From positions 138,839-202,838 of the forward strand of contig DJQV01000023.1 in the NCBI GenBank assembly GCA_002438805.1: a stretch of DNA of 64,000 nucleotides, written 5' to 3'. Made by a program: the position numbers and the translations under genes. Below the pieces are notes generated by a model. It worked only from the letters and a program-made list of their open reading frames with translations, did no database searches and was not told the origin of the DNA. Source of the stretch: Bacteroidales bacterium UBA6377 (GTDB taxonomy: Bacteria; Bacteroidota; Bacteroidia; Bacteroidales; UBA932). Of this stretch, positions 1 through 7,840 are shown piece after piece (position 1 is the first letter of the stretch; each line of letters begins with the position of its first letter).

Positions 1-1
1 T

Positions 2-733
2 CCGGAGCATATACTCTCCAAGGTGGCGGAACTGGACAAGACCTTGACGGAGGAGGACAAGCATCAGCTCATAGACTCCATCATAGTGAAGACGCAGGGA
101 TTTGTCAACGGCAACATTTCCGAGGGGGACCGCACCCCGGTGCAGCATTTCCGTGCCCTTATGAGCCATTATGAGGGTGTCAGCAAGCAGGATCTGCTGG
201 ACAACATCACGTATTTCCTCAAGGCCGTGATGCCTGTGTGTCATGAGGTCGGAGTAAACATGTGCATCCACCCGGATGATCCGCCTATGCCGGTGTTCGG
301 CATGCCGCGAATCGCGGGGAACGCCGAAGATATCCGCAACATTCTCTCTTCTGTGGATGATTTCCACAATGGTCTCACCTTCTGTGCCGGCTCGCTATCC
401 GCAGGGGCTCACAACGATGTGCCCGCGATGGCCCGGGAGTTTGCACCGCGTACGCACTTCGTGCATCTGCGCACCTGCAAACTGCTCGGTGACGGCAACT
501 TCATCGAGGCCCCGCACACAGCGGGAAGGGTCAATCTTGTCGAACTTGTCCGCATATTCGAGCGTGAAGGCAGGAATATCCCCATGCGTGTGGACCATGG
601 CAAAGACATGCTCGGAGACATCATCAAAGGCTATAATCCGGGTTACAGTTTCCACGGGCGCATGCTCGCCCTCGGCCAGGTAGAGGGCATGATGGCCGCA
701 GTCAAGGATGAATTTGATAAGAAATTGATATGA
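2..733 (+). CDS. uxuA: Mannonate dehydratase, C-terminal part (5' end outside window)
   Basis: Dehydrates D-mannonate to 2-keto-3-deoxygluconate in cytoplasmic hexuronate catabolism. The reading frame is open from base 2 and about 243 residues are visible; the family is near 390-400 residues, so the N-terminal third lies upstream. The GTG at 23 is internal, not a start. Visible family motifs are NMCIHPDDPP, the CAGSL stretch, VHLRTCK and RVDHGKDMLGD, which together carry the metal and substrate ligands. The stop overlaps the start of the following SDR gene by 4 bases (ATGA), so the two are translationally coupled and probably catalyse consecutive steps. The GH115 alpha-glucuronidase at 48753-51332 could supply glucuronate to this route. 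Confidence 0.93.
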   Translation, partial: PEHILSKVAELDKTLTEEDKHQLIDSIIVKTQGFVNGNISEGDRTPVQHFRALMSHYEGVSKQDLLDNITYFLKAVMPVCHEVGVNMCIHPDDPPMPVFGMPRIAGNAEDIRNILSSVDDFHNGLTFCAGSLSAGAHNDVPAMAREFAPRTHFVHLRTCKLLGDGNFIEAPHTAGRVNLVELVRIFEREGRNIPMRVDHGKDMLGDIIKGYNPGYSFHGRMLALGQVEGMMAAVKDEFDKKLI

Positions 734-1545
734 ACGAGCTCTATTCAGTAAAAGGCAAGGTGGCAGTGATAAGCGGAGCCGCCGGTGCCTTGGGCGGATC
801 TCTTGCCCGTCACTTCGCTTCGCAGGGCGCAGATGTGGTCGCTCTTGTCCACAGGGAAGAACAGCTTGCTCCGGTGGTGGAGCAGCTCCGCAGCCTTGGC
901 GGAAATCCATGCGGATACGCATGCAACGTCATGGACACCGATGCCGTAAAGGCCATAGCCGACGAGGTGGTGAAGAAGTACTCCCGCGTCGATATCCTCA
1001 TCAATGTGGCGGGAGGCAATGTGGCAGGGGCCAATGTGATGCCTGACCAGAACTTCTGGGACATGAAGCTTGAAGACTGGACCAAGGTGCTGGATCTCAA
1101 CCTCAACGGTACGGTGTACCCTTGCCATGTGTTTACGCAAGTGTTTGCCTCACAAGGATATGGATGTATTCTTAATATCTCTTCCATGGCGGCTTACGAT
1201 GCTCTTACGCGTGTGGCCGGGTATGGAGCGGCCAAAGAGGGGGTCTCAAATTTCACGCGCTGGCTCGCTGCGGAGATGGCAATCAAGTACGGGGAGAAGA
1301 TACGTGTCAACGCACTTGCGCCGGGCTTTTTCATCGGCAAGCAGAACCGTGCCGCTCTTCTCAATGAGGACGGGTCTCTGACAGAGCGCTCAGTCAAGGT
1401 GATAGCCAAGACCCCGATGCGCCGTTTCGGTGATCTGACAGAACTCAACGGTGCAGCCCAGTTCCTGTGCAGCGATGCGGCAAGCTTCGTTACCGGCGTG
1501 GTGCTGCCGGTGGACGGAGGGTTCAGCTCCTTCAGCGGAGTTTAG
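730..1545 (+). CDS. SDR-family D-mannonate oxidoreductase (fructuronate reductase type)
   Basis: Short-chain dehydrogenase of 271 residues. The N-terminal Rossmann motif reads SGAAGALGGSLA, the NAG-type motif NVAGG, and the active-site Y-x-x-x-K is in YGAAKEGVSNF; the C terminus has the usual VLPVDGGF. These features prove an NAD(P)-dependent SDR. The substrate comes from context: it starts inside the stop of uxuA, and in Bacteroidota a uxuA-linked SDR commonly takes the place of the unrelated proteobacterial UxuB, interconverting fructuronate and mannonate. Another sugar-acid substrate is possible. It ends 4 bases before the stop of the convergent gene at 1550. Confidence 0.82.
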   Translation: MNELYSVKGKVAVISGAAGALGGSLARHFASQGADVVALVHREEQLAPVVEQLRSLGGNPCGYACNVMDTDAVKAIADEVVKKYSRVDILINVAGGNVAGANVMPDQNFWDMKLEDWTKVLDLNLNGTVYPCHVFTQVFASQGYGCILNISSMAAYDALTRVAGYGAAKEGVSNFTRWLAAEMAIKYGEKIRVNALAPGFFIGKQNRAALLNEDGSLTERSVKVIAKTPMRRFGDLTELNGAAQFLCSDAASFVTGVVLPVDGGFSSFSGV

Positions 1546-1549
1546 CCCT

Positions 1550-4477
1550 CTACATATCCACGCTCATGATGAGCTGCAGGCTGTGACGGTCCGCTGTCAT
1601 GCCTGCTGCCCTGAAATTTTCCAGACAGTTGCCTCCGTTATAGTCATAGCGGAGGCCTATTCTTGTAGTATAAGGAATCCAGATCAGGTTTTCGAGTCTG
1701 ACGTTGAGGTCGGCCCCGATGCTGTACAGATTAAAAAGATTTCTCTCGGAAGGCATGAGTGTGAAATCTGCGTGCGGTATCAGTTCCAGATTGCGGATAT
1801 AGGCTGCCGGAGAGAGGAAAGACCAGTCCATGGCAGCGAAAGGGATTGCATAGTCTGCACTTACTTTGGTCCTCCACGAGAGGCCGCATATATAGGAATT
1901 GACAGTTGAAAGGAAACCGCGCGGAACCATGTTGGCGAAACTGTCTGCGAACTGTCCGCCCTTGCGTCTGATCTCATGTATGCCGCTGAGTTTCAGACCG
2001 TGGGTAGGGAATAAGCCGGGGGCGTAGCCGTACAGGTGGAAATAATAGCTTGGACTGAAAAGGTACAGGAGTCTTGTGCGTTCGCTGTAGGCGAATTCCC
2101 CGCCGAGGCCCACTCTGGGCCATATTCTCGATGATGGTGTGCTCTCCATCAAATATGCCCGGACACTGACGATATTTCTCCTTACGTATCTCGCGTTGCC
2201 GTAGGCATCGGTCCAGTCGTTGGTGGAGCCGAGGCTGATTTTCGGTATTATGCCGCTGTTCCACCCGCCCGAAGACAGGTTGAGCGGCAAATACGCATCG
2301 AGTCGTGTATAGAGCATAGGCTTACCGGTATCCTGTCCGGACAGGCGGCTGCTGGAGGCATCGAGACTGTATTTGATGGAGTTCCTGTCGTTGAGGTCCA
2401 CATTGAGTTCCAGCACCGGGGCCAGCCCCCGGTAAGTGAGGTTGAGGTGTCCGGAGTTCCTCCATCCGGCGCTGTAGTCCCATGCCTTGTACCCCAATGA
2501 GCCATAGAAACTTCCGAGGTCATCCTGGAAGAAGACGGTGGCGCCCGGAGCTGCGGCGGAGCCGATCTCGGACATGCTCAGGCTGCTTGCGGCATCATAA
2601 TCCACATATATCGGGGCCCATGAGTGCAGACGCACAAGGTTTTTCAGTCTTGAGTAGTTCTCCGGTGAACTTATCTTCACTTCCGCACCATAGTCCGGCT
2701 GTGCTGTCTCGCCTGCGCTCAGCCTGTCTGCAAAGGGGTAGGCGGGGAGACGGGTGAAATCCGCGCTGCGCTCCGTAAGATCCGAAGCGGCAGTGTATGC
2801 CGGGAGCTTCCCTTTGGTGGACAAGCTGGTGTAATACAAGGTCTTCCCGTCGGGACTCAGCTGGAAATCATCTGCTCCGAACCTGGTGGAGGTAAGCTGT
2901 ACAAGCCCGCCATCTGACAGGTCGAGGGCGTACAATTCATTCACTCCGGTCCTGTCACAAGTGAACATCAGTTTTCCGTCGTTGCTCCACAGGTCTTTTA
3001 TCTTCACCGGCTGCGGATTGAGCACACATGAGTAGTCCTTGACTTTCCAGATCCCGAAACCTTCCGAGGTGATGGCGCTGGCATAGAGTTCTTTACCGGC
3101 CCATGCCGTCTCCACGACCTGCATCCCGTCCGGTGCGGGGTAGTGGAAGAATTCAATGCCGGTCACGATGTCCATCACGGTGACGCTGCTGCCGCCTTCC
3201 AGAGGGTATTCTGTGACGGAGAGCAGAAGGTCATGGTCGGCGGGGGCGGGGTGGTAGAATCTCTTGCCCCTGCTGATGCGCCCGGTCTTCCCGGCTCTGG
3301 TCAAGTACATGATGTCAGAAGAGGATTTCTGCTCCCAGCGGATGTCCGGCTTGTATTCGCTCCAGTATAGCCTGTCTGTCAGGCGGCTGTATATGAGTCC
3401 TGTGGTGCTGGCGCTGAAAAGGGATACGGTCCTTTCTTTTCCATCCTTGTCTATCCGGACCAGTTCTTCCGGGGCGGTAAGGCTCTTGCGTATTGCGTAG
3501 AGGGTGTCGCCGGCCACGGCAAGGCTTCCATATTCGGTGAATCGCTCCGGCGGGCTGACCATCGCCGTGGAGGGGATGAACGGGGCCCTTGCCTTCTCGT
3601 CACGCTTCCAGAACGCCCCGAGGCTGTCACTTACCTCGCGGAAGGCTTTGTTGAAGCTCTTTCCCGCCACTTCTCTCGCTGTTCCGTCAAGGTTGAAGAA
3701 TGCGATGCCGTGCTTGTCCTGTATGCGCCTGAAGTACCTTGCTGTGAAGTCCGGCGCATTGTACAGTGTCCTGATTCCGGCCATGGCCACGTAGCCGGCG
3801 CGGTAGTAGTCCGGGGTGTAGTGCTTCTGTGAGCCGTATCTCCATTTCCAAAAATCCCTGTAGTCCTCCTCGGCGAAGGCCACCCTGTAGTATTCGAGAA
3901 AGTCTGCGGTACGGCCCCTTCCCGCCCGGCTCAGGGCAGTCTCCGTGACCACCGCGTCGCCCTCAAGGAAGGCCGGTCCCGGATAGATGGCGGAAAGTGC
4001 CCCGGGGGCCAGCTGGCCCGTAAGGATGTTCCAGAACCTGAAAGGCCTCCCGGCTCCGAACTGCATCTGGGCGGAGTGCCTGGATTCGTGCACGATGAGC
4101 TGCTTTTCCCACGGGGTAGGCTCCGGGTCATAGGGGTCGGGCTGGGTCTGGAGTTCCATCCTGCGCGGAGTCCAGGTCACCTGGCCGTTGGAGTTGGCGG
4201 AGCAGGGCCTGAGGATGACCGGCATTCTGCGCCTGTAGTTCTGGTTTGGGGAGAATCCGGCACTGTTTCCCACCACCTGACCTGCCTGTTCAAGCGTACG
4301 TGCGTAGACTCTTGCCAGGGAATCAAGCCCGCGCGGGTAGATCACTTTGTAGTTGTCAGTCTGTATCTGGCTCCACTTTACGGAGAAAGGTTCTGTCCCG
4401 TTGGTGTAGAACTGTGCCACCGCGCCCGGACCGGCCAGGCACAGGGCGGCCGCAATCAAAATCTCTTTGGCTCTCAT
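1550..4477 (-). CDS. Large secreted/outer-membrane protein: HExxH N-domain, propeller-like repeats, probable C-terminal barrel
   Basis: 975 residues with a Sec signal peptide ending near residue 22 (AVA-Q). Residues 130-134 read HESRH, an HExxH zinc-protease signature, and FLEGDAVVTE about 50 residues on fits the glutamate motif of gluzincins of the peptidase-MA type. The middle (about 300-600) has TolB-like beta-propeller repeats such as SPDGKTLYYTS and GKLMFTCDRTG. The last 350 residues alternate polar and aromatic residues and end in an amphipathic strand (LQLIMSVDM), as in an outer-membrane barrel. I do not recognise a named family. Substrate and activity are unknown. A minus-strand -7 element ends 5 nt before the ATG. 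Confidence 0.75.
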   Translation of the reverse strand: MRAKEILIAAALCLAGPGAVAQFYTNGTEPFSVKWSQIQTDNYKVIYPRGLDSLARVYARTLEQAGQVVGNSAGFSPNQNYRRRMPVILRPCSANSNGQVTWTPRRMELQTQPDPYDPEPTPWEKQLIVHESRHSAQMQFGAGRPFRFWNILTGQLAPGALSAIYPGPAFLEGDAVVTETALSRAGRGRTADFLEYYRVAFAEEDYRDFWKWRYGSQKHYTPDYYRAGYVAMAGIRTLYNAPDFTARYFRRIQDKHGIAFFNLDGTAREVAGKSFNKAFREVSDSLGAFWKRDEKARAPFIPSTAMVSPPERFTEYGSLAVAGDTLYAIRKSLTAPEELVRIDKDGKERTVSLFSASTTGLIYSRLTDRLYWSEYKPDIRWEQKSSSDIMYLTRAGKTGRISRGKRFYHPAPADHDLLLSVTEYPLEGGSSVTVMDIVTGIEFFHYPAPDGMQVVETAWAGKELYASAITSEGFGIWKVKDYSCVLNPQPVKIKDLWSNDGKLMFTCDRTGVNELYALDLSDGGLVQLTSTRFGADDFQLSPDGKTLYYTSLSTKGKLPAYTAASDLTERSADFTRLPAYPFADRLSAGETAQPDYGAEVKISSPENYSRLKNLVRLHSWAPIYVDYDAASSLSMSEIGSAAAPGATVFFQDDLGSFYGSLGYKAWDYSAGWRNSGHLNLTYRGLAPVLELNVDLNDRNSIKYSLDASSSRLSGQDTGKPMLYTRLDAYLPLNLSSGGWNSGIIPKISLGSTNDWTDAYGNARYVRRNIVSVRAYLMESTPSSRIWPRVGLGGEFAYSERTRLLYLFSPSYYFHLYGYAPGLFPTHGLKLSGIHEIRRKGGQFADSFANMVPRGFLSTVNSYICGLSWRTKVSADYAIPFAAMDWSFLSPAAYIRNLELIPHADFTLMPSERNLFNLYSIGADLNVRLENLIWIPYTTRIGLRYDYNGGNCLENFRAAGMTADRHSLQLIMSVDM

Positions 4478-4482
4478 GGGGG

Positions 4483-4490
4483 CAAATCTA
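4483..4490 (-). promoter_or_regulatory. -7 promoter element (TAnnTTTG), leaderless type
   Basis: On the minus strand this reads TAGATTTG, an exact match to the Bacteroidota -7 consensus, and ends 5 nt before the ATG at 4477. Transcription would start at or next to the start codon. No -33 TTTG is obvious. Confidence 0.45.
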
Positions 4491-4531
4491 ACATTTTTTC
4501 ATAACTTTAGAACTTGTTTTGAACGACTCGG

Positions 4532-5494
4532 ATGAAAAAGACACTGTTATTTGCATCTTTGCTGGTTGCCGTCATTTCCTGCGGCAGCCGTCCGGACTCT
4601 GAGCATCAGGAGGATTCGATCCGCCCTTTCCCGAAAGTTGAACTGCCGGCGATGATAACTGACCCGGCGGAGCAGCTCGACTATATTCTTGACCACTATT
4701 GGGATACTTTCTTTTCGGGTGAGTGGCCCACCGACTCGGCCGAGGTCCTCGGAGTACCTGACAAGGAGGTCGAGCAGAACATTTCTTTATACATAGCTCT
4801 TCTCGACAAGCTGCCTGTCCCGGAGGCGCAGCAGAGCTTGAGGGGCACGTTCTCCAAAATAGAATCCAGGCAGCAGCGGGACACGGCATCCCTGTTTTAC
4901 ATGCGTTTCACGGAAATGCTGGCCTCCTGCCTTTACGACCCCAATTCTCCCCTGCGCAGCGAGGACCTGTATCTGCCGATAGTCGAGGGGCTTGTGGAAT
5001 CCCATTTCACCAGGCCCGACAGGCTTGCCGGCTACCGCTTCGAACTCGACAAGTGCCGGCTCAACCCTTACGGGGCAAAGGTTCCGGATTTCAAGTTCAA
5101 GGATGCTTCCGGGCGCCTGCACCACCTATACGGAGAGAAGGCCGGATACACTATGCTGTTTTTCAGCAATCCCGGCTGTACCGCCTGCAAGGAGATCATA
5201 GACCAGATAGGCAGCCGGGCCTATGTGCCGGGGATGATAAGCAGGGGCGAGCTTGCCATAGTCAACATATATATCGATGACGAGCTGGACAAATGGCGCG
5301 AATACGAGCCCTCATACCCGCGCGACTGGGTCAACGGATACGATTTCTCCCAAATCATCAACACTGACTCCCTATACTACGTCAGGGCCATACCGTCCCT
5401 TTATCTTCTTGACTCGCAGAAACGTGTCATATATAAGGATGCACCGGTGGAGAGAGTCCTGCTGTTCTTGGACAATATTCAGACAAATCAATAA
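4532..5494 (+). CDS. Thioredoxin-fold lipoprotein with DUF5106-like N-terminal region
   Basis: 320 residues. The signal peptide has a lipobox (VISC, Cys17), so the mature protein is a lipid-anchored envelope protein. About residues 30-185 form a helical region like the DUF5106 module found in Bacteroidota thiol-disulfide proteins. The C-terminal half is a thioredoxin fold with LFFSNPGCTACKEI; C-T-A-C is the redox pair. A cis-Pro motif is present in RAIPSLYLLD. Such proteins reduce or oxidise envelope disulfides, but the partner is unknown. It is divergent from the 975-residue gene, and galM follows after 11 nt. Confidence 0.82.
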   Translation: MKKTLLFASLLVAVISCGSRPDSEHQEDSIRPFPKVELPAMITDPAEQLDYILDHYWDTFFSGEWPTDSAEVLGVPDKEVEQNISLYIALLDKLPVPEAQQSLRGTFSKIESRQQRDTASLFYMRFTEMLASCLYDPNSPLRSEDLYLPIVEGLVESHFTRPDRLAGYRFELDKCRLNPYGAKVPDFKFKDASGRLHHLYGEKAGYTMLFFSNPGCTACKEIIDQIGSRAYVPGMISRGELAIVNIYIDDELDKWREYEPSYPRDWVNGYDFSQIINTDSLYYVRAIPSLYLLDSQKRVIYKDAPVERVLLFLDNIQTNQ

Positions 5495-5505
5495 TTATCA
5501 ATAAT

Positions 5506-6555
5506 ATGACCAACATTACACGTAAACTTTGGGGCAGGACCCCTGACGGAACCCCCGTCTACAGATACACGCTCAAAAACTCCAGCGGCGCCTCCGCGAC
5601 CCTGTGCAGCATCGGCGCCGGCATCGTGTCGATAAACGTTCCCGACAAAGATGGGAAACTGGGCGACGTAGTGCTCAGCTACGCCAAGCCTGAGAGCTAT
5701 TTCGGAGACGGCCCATGCATGGGCAAGTGCCCGGGACGCTACGCCAACCGCATCGCGGCGGGAAAGTTCACCCTTGACGGCAAGGAATACAGCCTCCCGA
5801 TAAACAACGGCCCGAACCACCTGCACGGCGGTCCGGACGGGTTCCAGAACAAGGTTTGGGAGTCCCGCAAGCACAAGGACGGAGTCGAGTTCAAGTGCAG
5901 CGCAGCCGACGGGGAGATGGGATACCCCGGCAACATCACCGTGGTAGCAAGATACGAGTGGAGCGAAGAGAACGAACTCCGCCTTACATTCTCAGCCAAG
6001 AGCGACGCCCCTACGGTGGTGAACCTCACCAACCATTGCTATTTCAACCTCAATTGCAAGGGTTCCGTGCTCAGGCAGTACCTGAAACTCAATGCTTCCG
6101 AATACCTGCCTACGGACAGCAGCCTGATTCCTTTAGGGGACTCCGAGCCGGTGGCCGGCACGCCGATGGACTTCCTCACCGCCAAGACGCTGGGCAGGGA
6201 TATAAAGAAAGATTTCCCGGCACTCAACATCGGCAAAGGCTACGATGCCTGCTGGCTGATAGACGGTTATGTGCCCGGGCAGCTACAGGAGGCGGCCGAA
6301 CTCTATTCAAAGCAGAGCGGAAGGGAACTCAAGGTATACACCACCCAGCCTGGCATACAGGTCTACACAGGCAACTGGCTTGAAGGATGCCCGGAGGGCA
6401 GGAGGGGACGCATCTACCACGATTATTATGGTGTGGCCCTTGAGTGCCAGCACTTCCCGGACAGCCCCAACAAGCCTGAATATCCTAGTACCGTGCTCAG
6501 ACCGGGAGAAGTTTACCATGAGGCCATAATCTTCGCATTCGGGGTGAAGAAATGA
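5506..6555 (+). CDS. galM: Aldose 1-epimerase (mutarotase)
   Basis: Interconverts alpha and beta anomers of galactose or glucose. The 349-residue length is standard. Landmarks are the substrate-binding His in NGPNHLHGGPDGF, the catalytic His in VNLTNHCYFNL, and the C-terminal Glu base in ALECQHFPDSPNKPEYP. There is no signal peptide, so it is cytoplasmic. The stop overlaps the thyA start (ATGA). A metabolic link to thymidylate synthesis is not obvious, so the overlap reflects compact operon structure rather than shared function. Confidence 0.95.
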   Translation: MTNITRKLWGRTPDGTPVYRYTLKNSSGASATLCSIGAGIVSINVPDKDGKLGDVVLSYAKPESYFGDGPCMGKCPGRYANRIAAGKFTLDGKEYSLPINNGPNHLHGGPDGFQNKVWESRKHKDGVEFKCSAADGEMGYPGNITVVARYEWSEENELRLTFSAKSDAPTVVNLTNHCYFNLNCKGSVLRQYLKLNASEYLPTDSSLIPLGDSEPVAGTPMDFLTAKTLGRDIKKDFPALNIGKGYDACWLIDGYVPGQLQEAAELYSKQSGRELKVYTTQPGIQVYTGNWLEGCPEGRRGRIYHDYYGVALECQHFPDSPNKPEYPSTVLRPGEVYHEAIIFAFGVKK

Positions 6556-7346
6556 GACAGTACCTCGATCTGCTCAAGACGATAATGGATACCGGTACGG
6601 TCCGTCACGACCGTACCGGTGTCGGTACAAAGAGCATATTCGGACACCAGATGCGCTTTGACCTTTCTGAAGGCTTTCCGCTCCTGACGACCAAGAAAGT
6701 CCATCTGAAGTCCATCATCTACGAACTCCTGTGGTTCATAAGCGGCGACACCAACATCAAGTACCTCAAGGATCACGGAGTTTCCATCTGGGACGAATGG
6801 GCTGATGAGAACGGTGACCTTGGCCCTGTCTATGGCCACCAGTGGCGCAGCTGGCCAGCTCCTGACGGTAGAAAGATAGACCAGCTTTCCGAGGTGATAG
6901 ACATGATTCGGAACAACCCGGACTCTCGCCGCATGATAGTCTGTGCCTGGAATCCGGGTGAAGTGGACAAGATGGCTCTTCCTCCGTGCCACTGCCTTTT
7001 CCAGTTTTATGTGGCGGACGGAAGGCTTTCCTGCCAGCTTTATCAGCGCAGCGCCGACACTTTCCTCGGGGTTCCGTTCAACATTGCATCCTACGCCCTG
7101 CTGACCATGATGATAGCGCAGTGCTGCGGCCTGCAGCCGGGGGAGTTCATCCATACGACCGGAGACACGCACATATACCTCAACCACTTTGATCAGGTGC
7201 GCGAGCAGTTGTCCCGTGAGCCGCGTGCCCTGCCGAAAATGAGGCTCAACCCTGAGGTGAAGAGCGTCTTTGACTTCCGCTACGAGGATTTCACTCTTGA
7301 GGGTTATGACCCATGGCCTGCCATCAAGGCCCCGGTAGCTGTATGA
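6552..7346 (+). CDS. thyA: Thymidylate synthase
   Basis: Methylates dUMP to dTMP using methylene-tetrahydrofolate, releasing dihydrofolate. 264 residues, the usual size for short ThyA. The nucleophilic Cys is in LPPCHCLFQFYV; the signature RSADTFLGVPFNIASYALL and the dUMP-binding HIYLNH are intact. It is coupled through ATGA overlaps to galM upstream and folA downstream. The thyA-folA pairing is functional, since FolA recycles the dihydrofolate made here. Confidence 0.97.
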   Translation: MRQYLDLLKTIMDTGTVRHDRTGVGTKSIFGHQMRFDLSEGFPLLTTKKVHLKSIIYELLWFISGDTNIKYLKDHGVSIWDEWADENGDLGPVYGHQWRSWPAPDGRKIDQLSEVIDMIRNNPDSRRMIVCAWNPGEVDKMALPPCHCLFQFYVADGRLSCQLYQRSADTFLGVPFNIASYALLTMMIAQCCGLQPGEFIHTTGDTHIYLNHFDQVREQLSREPRALPKMRLNPEVKSVFDFRYEDFTLEGYDPWPAIKAPVAV

Positions 7347-7840
7347 GCATGGAGAAATGTCTTATAGTGGCCGTGTCCGATGACATGGCCATCGGCAGGG
7401 GTGGAGACATGCCATGGCATCTGAGTGAGGATCTGAAGTATTTCAAGCGTGTGACCATGGGTTGCCCTGTCATAATGGGACGCACCACATTCGAGTCCCT
7501 CGGCCGTCCTCTGCCCGGGCGTAAAAACATAGTTCTTTCACGTCGTGAGATTCCTCTGCCGGAGGGGGTGGTGAGGGTTGGCTCGCTGGATGAGGCGTAT
7601 GTGGCAGCCGGATCTGCGGAGCGCTGCTTCATAATGGGCGGCGCATCCGTCTATGCTCAAGCAATCGGGGATATGGACACGCTCTACATCACGCGTATCC
7701 ATACCACCGTACCTGATGCTGACGCATTTTTCCCTGAGATTGATCTTACCCTCTGGAAAGAGCAGTCCCGCTCCGACACCCTCACGGATGAGCGGAGCGG
7801 GATACGCTTCGAGTTTGTGGTCTATAAGCGGAGAGTTTAG
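7343..7840 (+). CDS. folA: Dihydrofolate reductase
   Basis: Reduces dihydrofolate to tetrahydrofolate with NADPH. I start it at the ATG overlapping the thyA stop (7343), giving 165 residues; an upstream in-frame alternative at 7313 would add residues unlike the family. Motifs are IGRGGDMPWHLSEDLKYFK (Met20-loop region with the active-site acid after WH), IMGRTTFESLGRPLPGR and MGGASVYAQAI. The stop overlaps the stop of the convergent mutS by 4 bases. Confidence 0.96.
   Translation: MSMEKCLIVAVSDDMAIGRGGDMPWHLSEDLKYFKRVTMGCPVIMGRTTFESLGRPLPGRKNIVLSRREIPLPEGVVRVGSLDEAYVAAGSAERCFIMGGASVYAQAIGDMDTLYITRIHTTVPDADAFFPEIDLTLWKEQSRSDTLTDERSGIRFEFVVYKRRV

Noticed and set aside
395..922. Long minus-strand frame opposite uxuA and the SDR gene
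   Set aside because: It lies fully antisense to two well-supported genes and has no recognisable protein motif.
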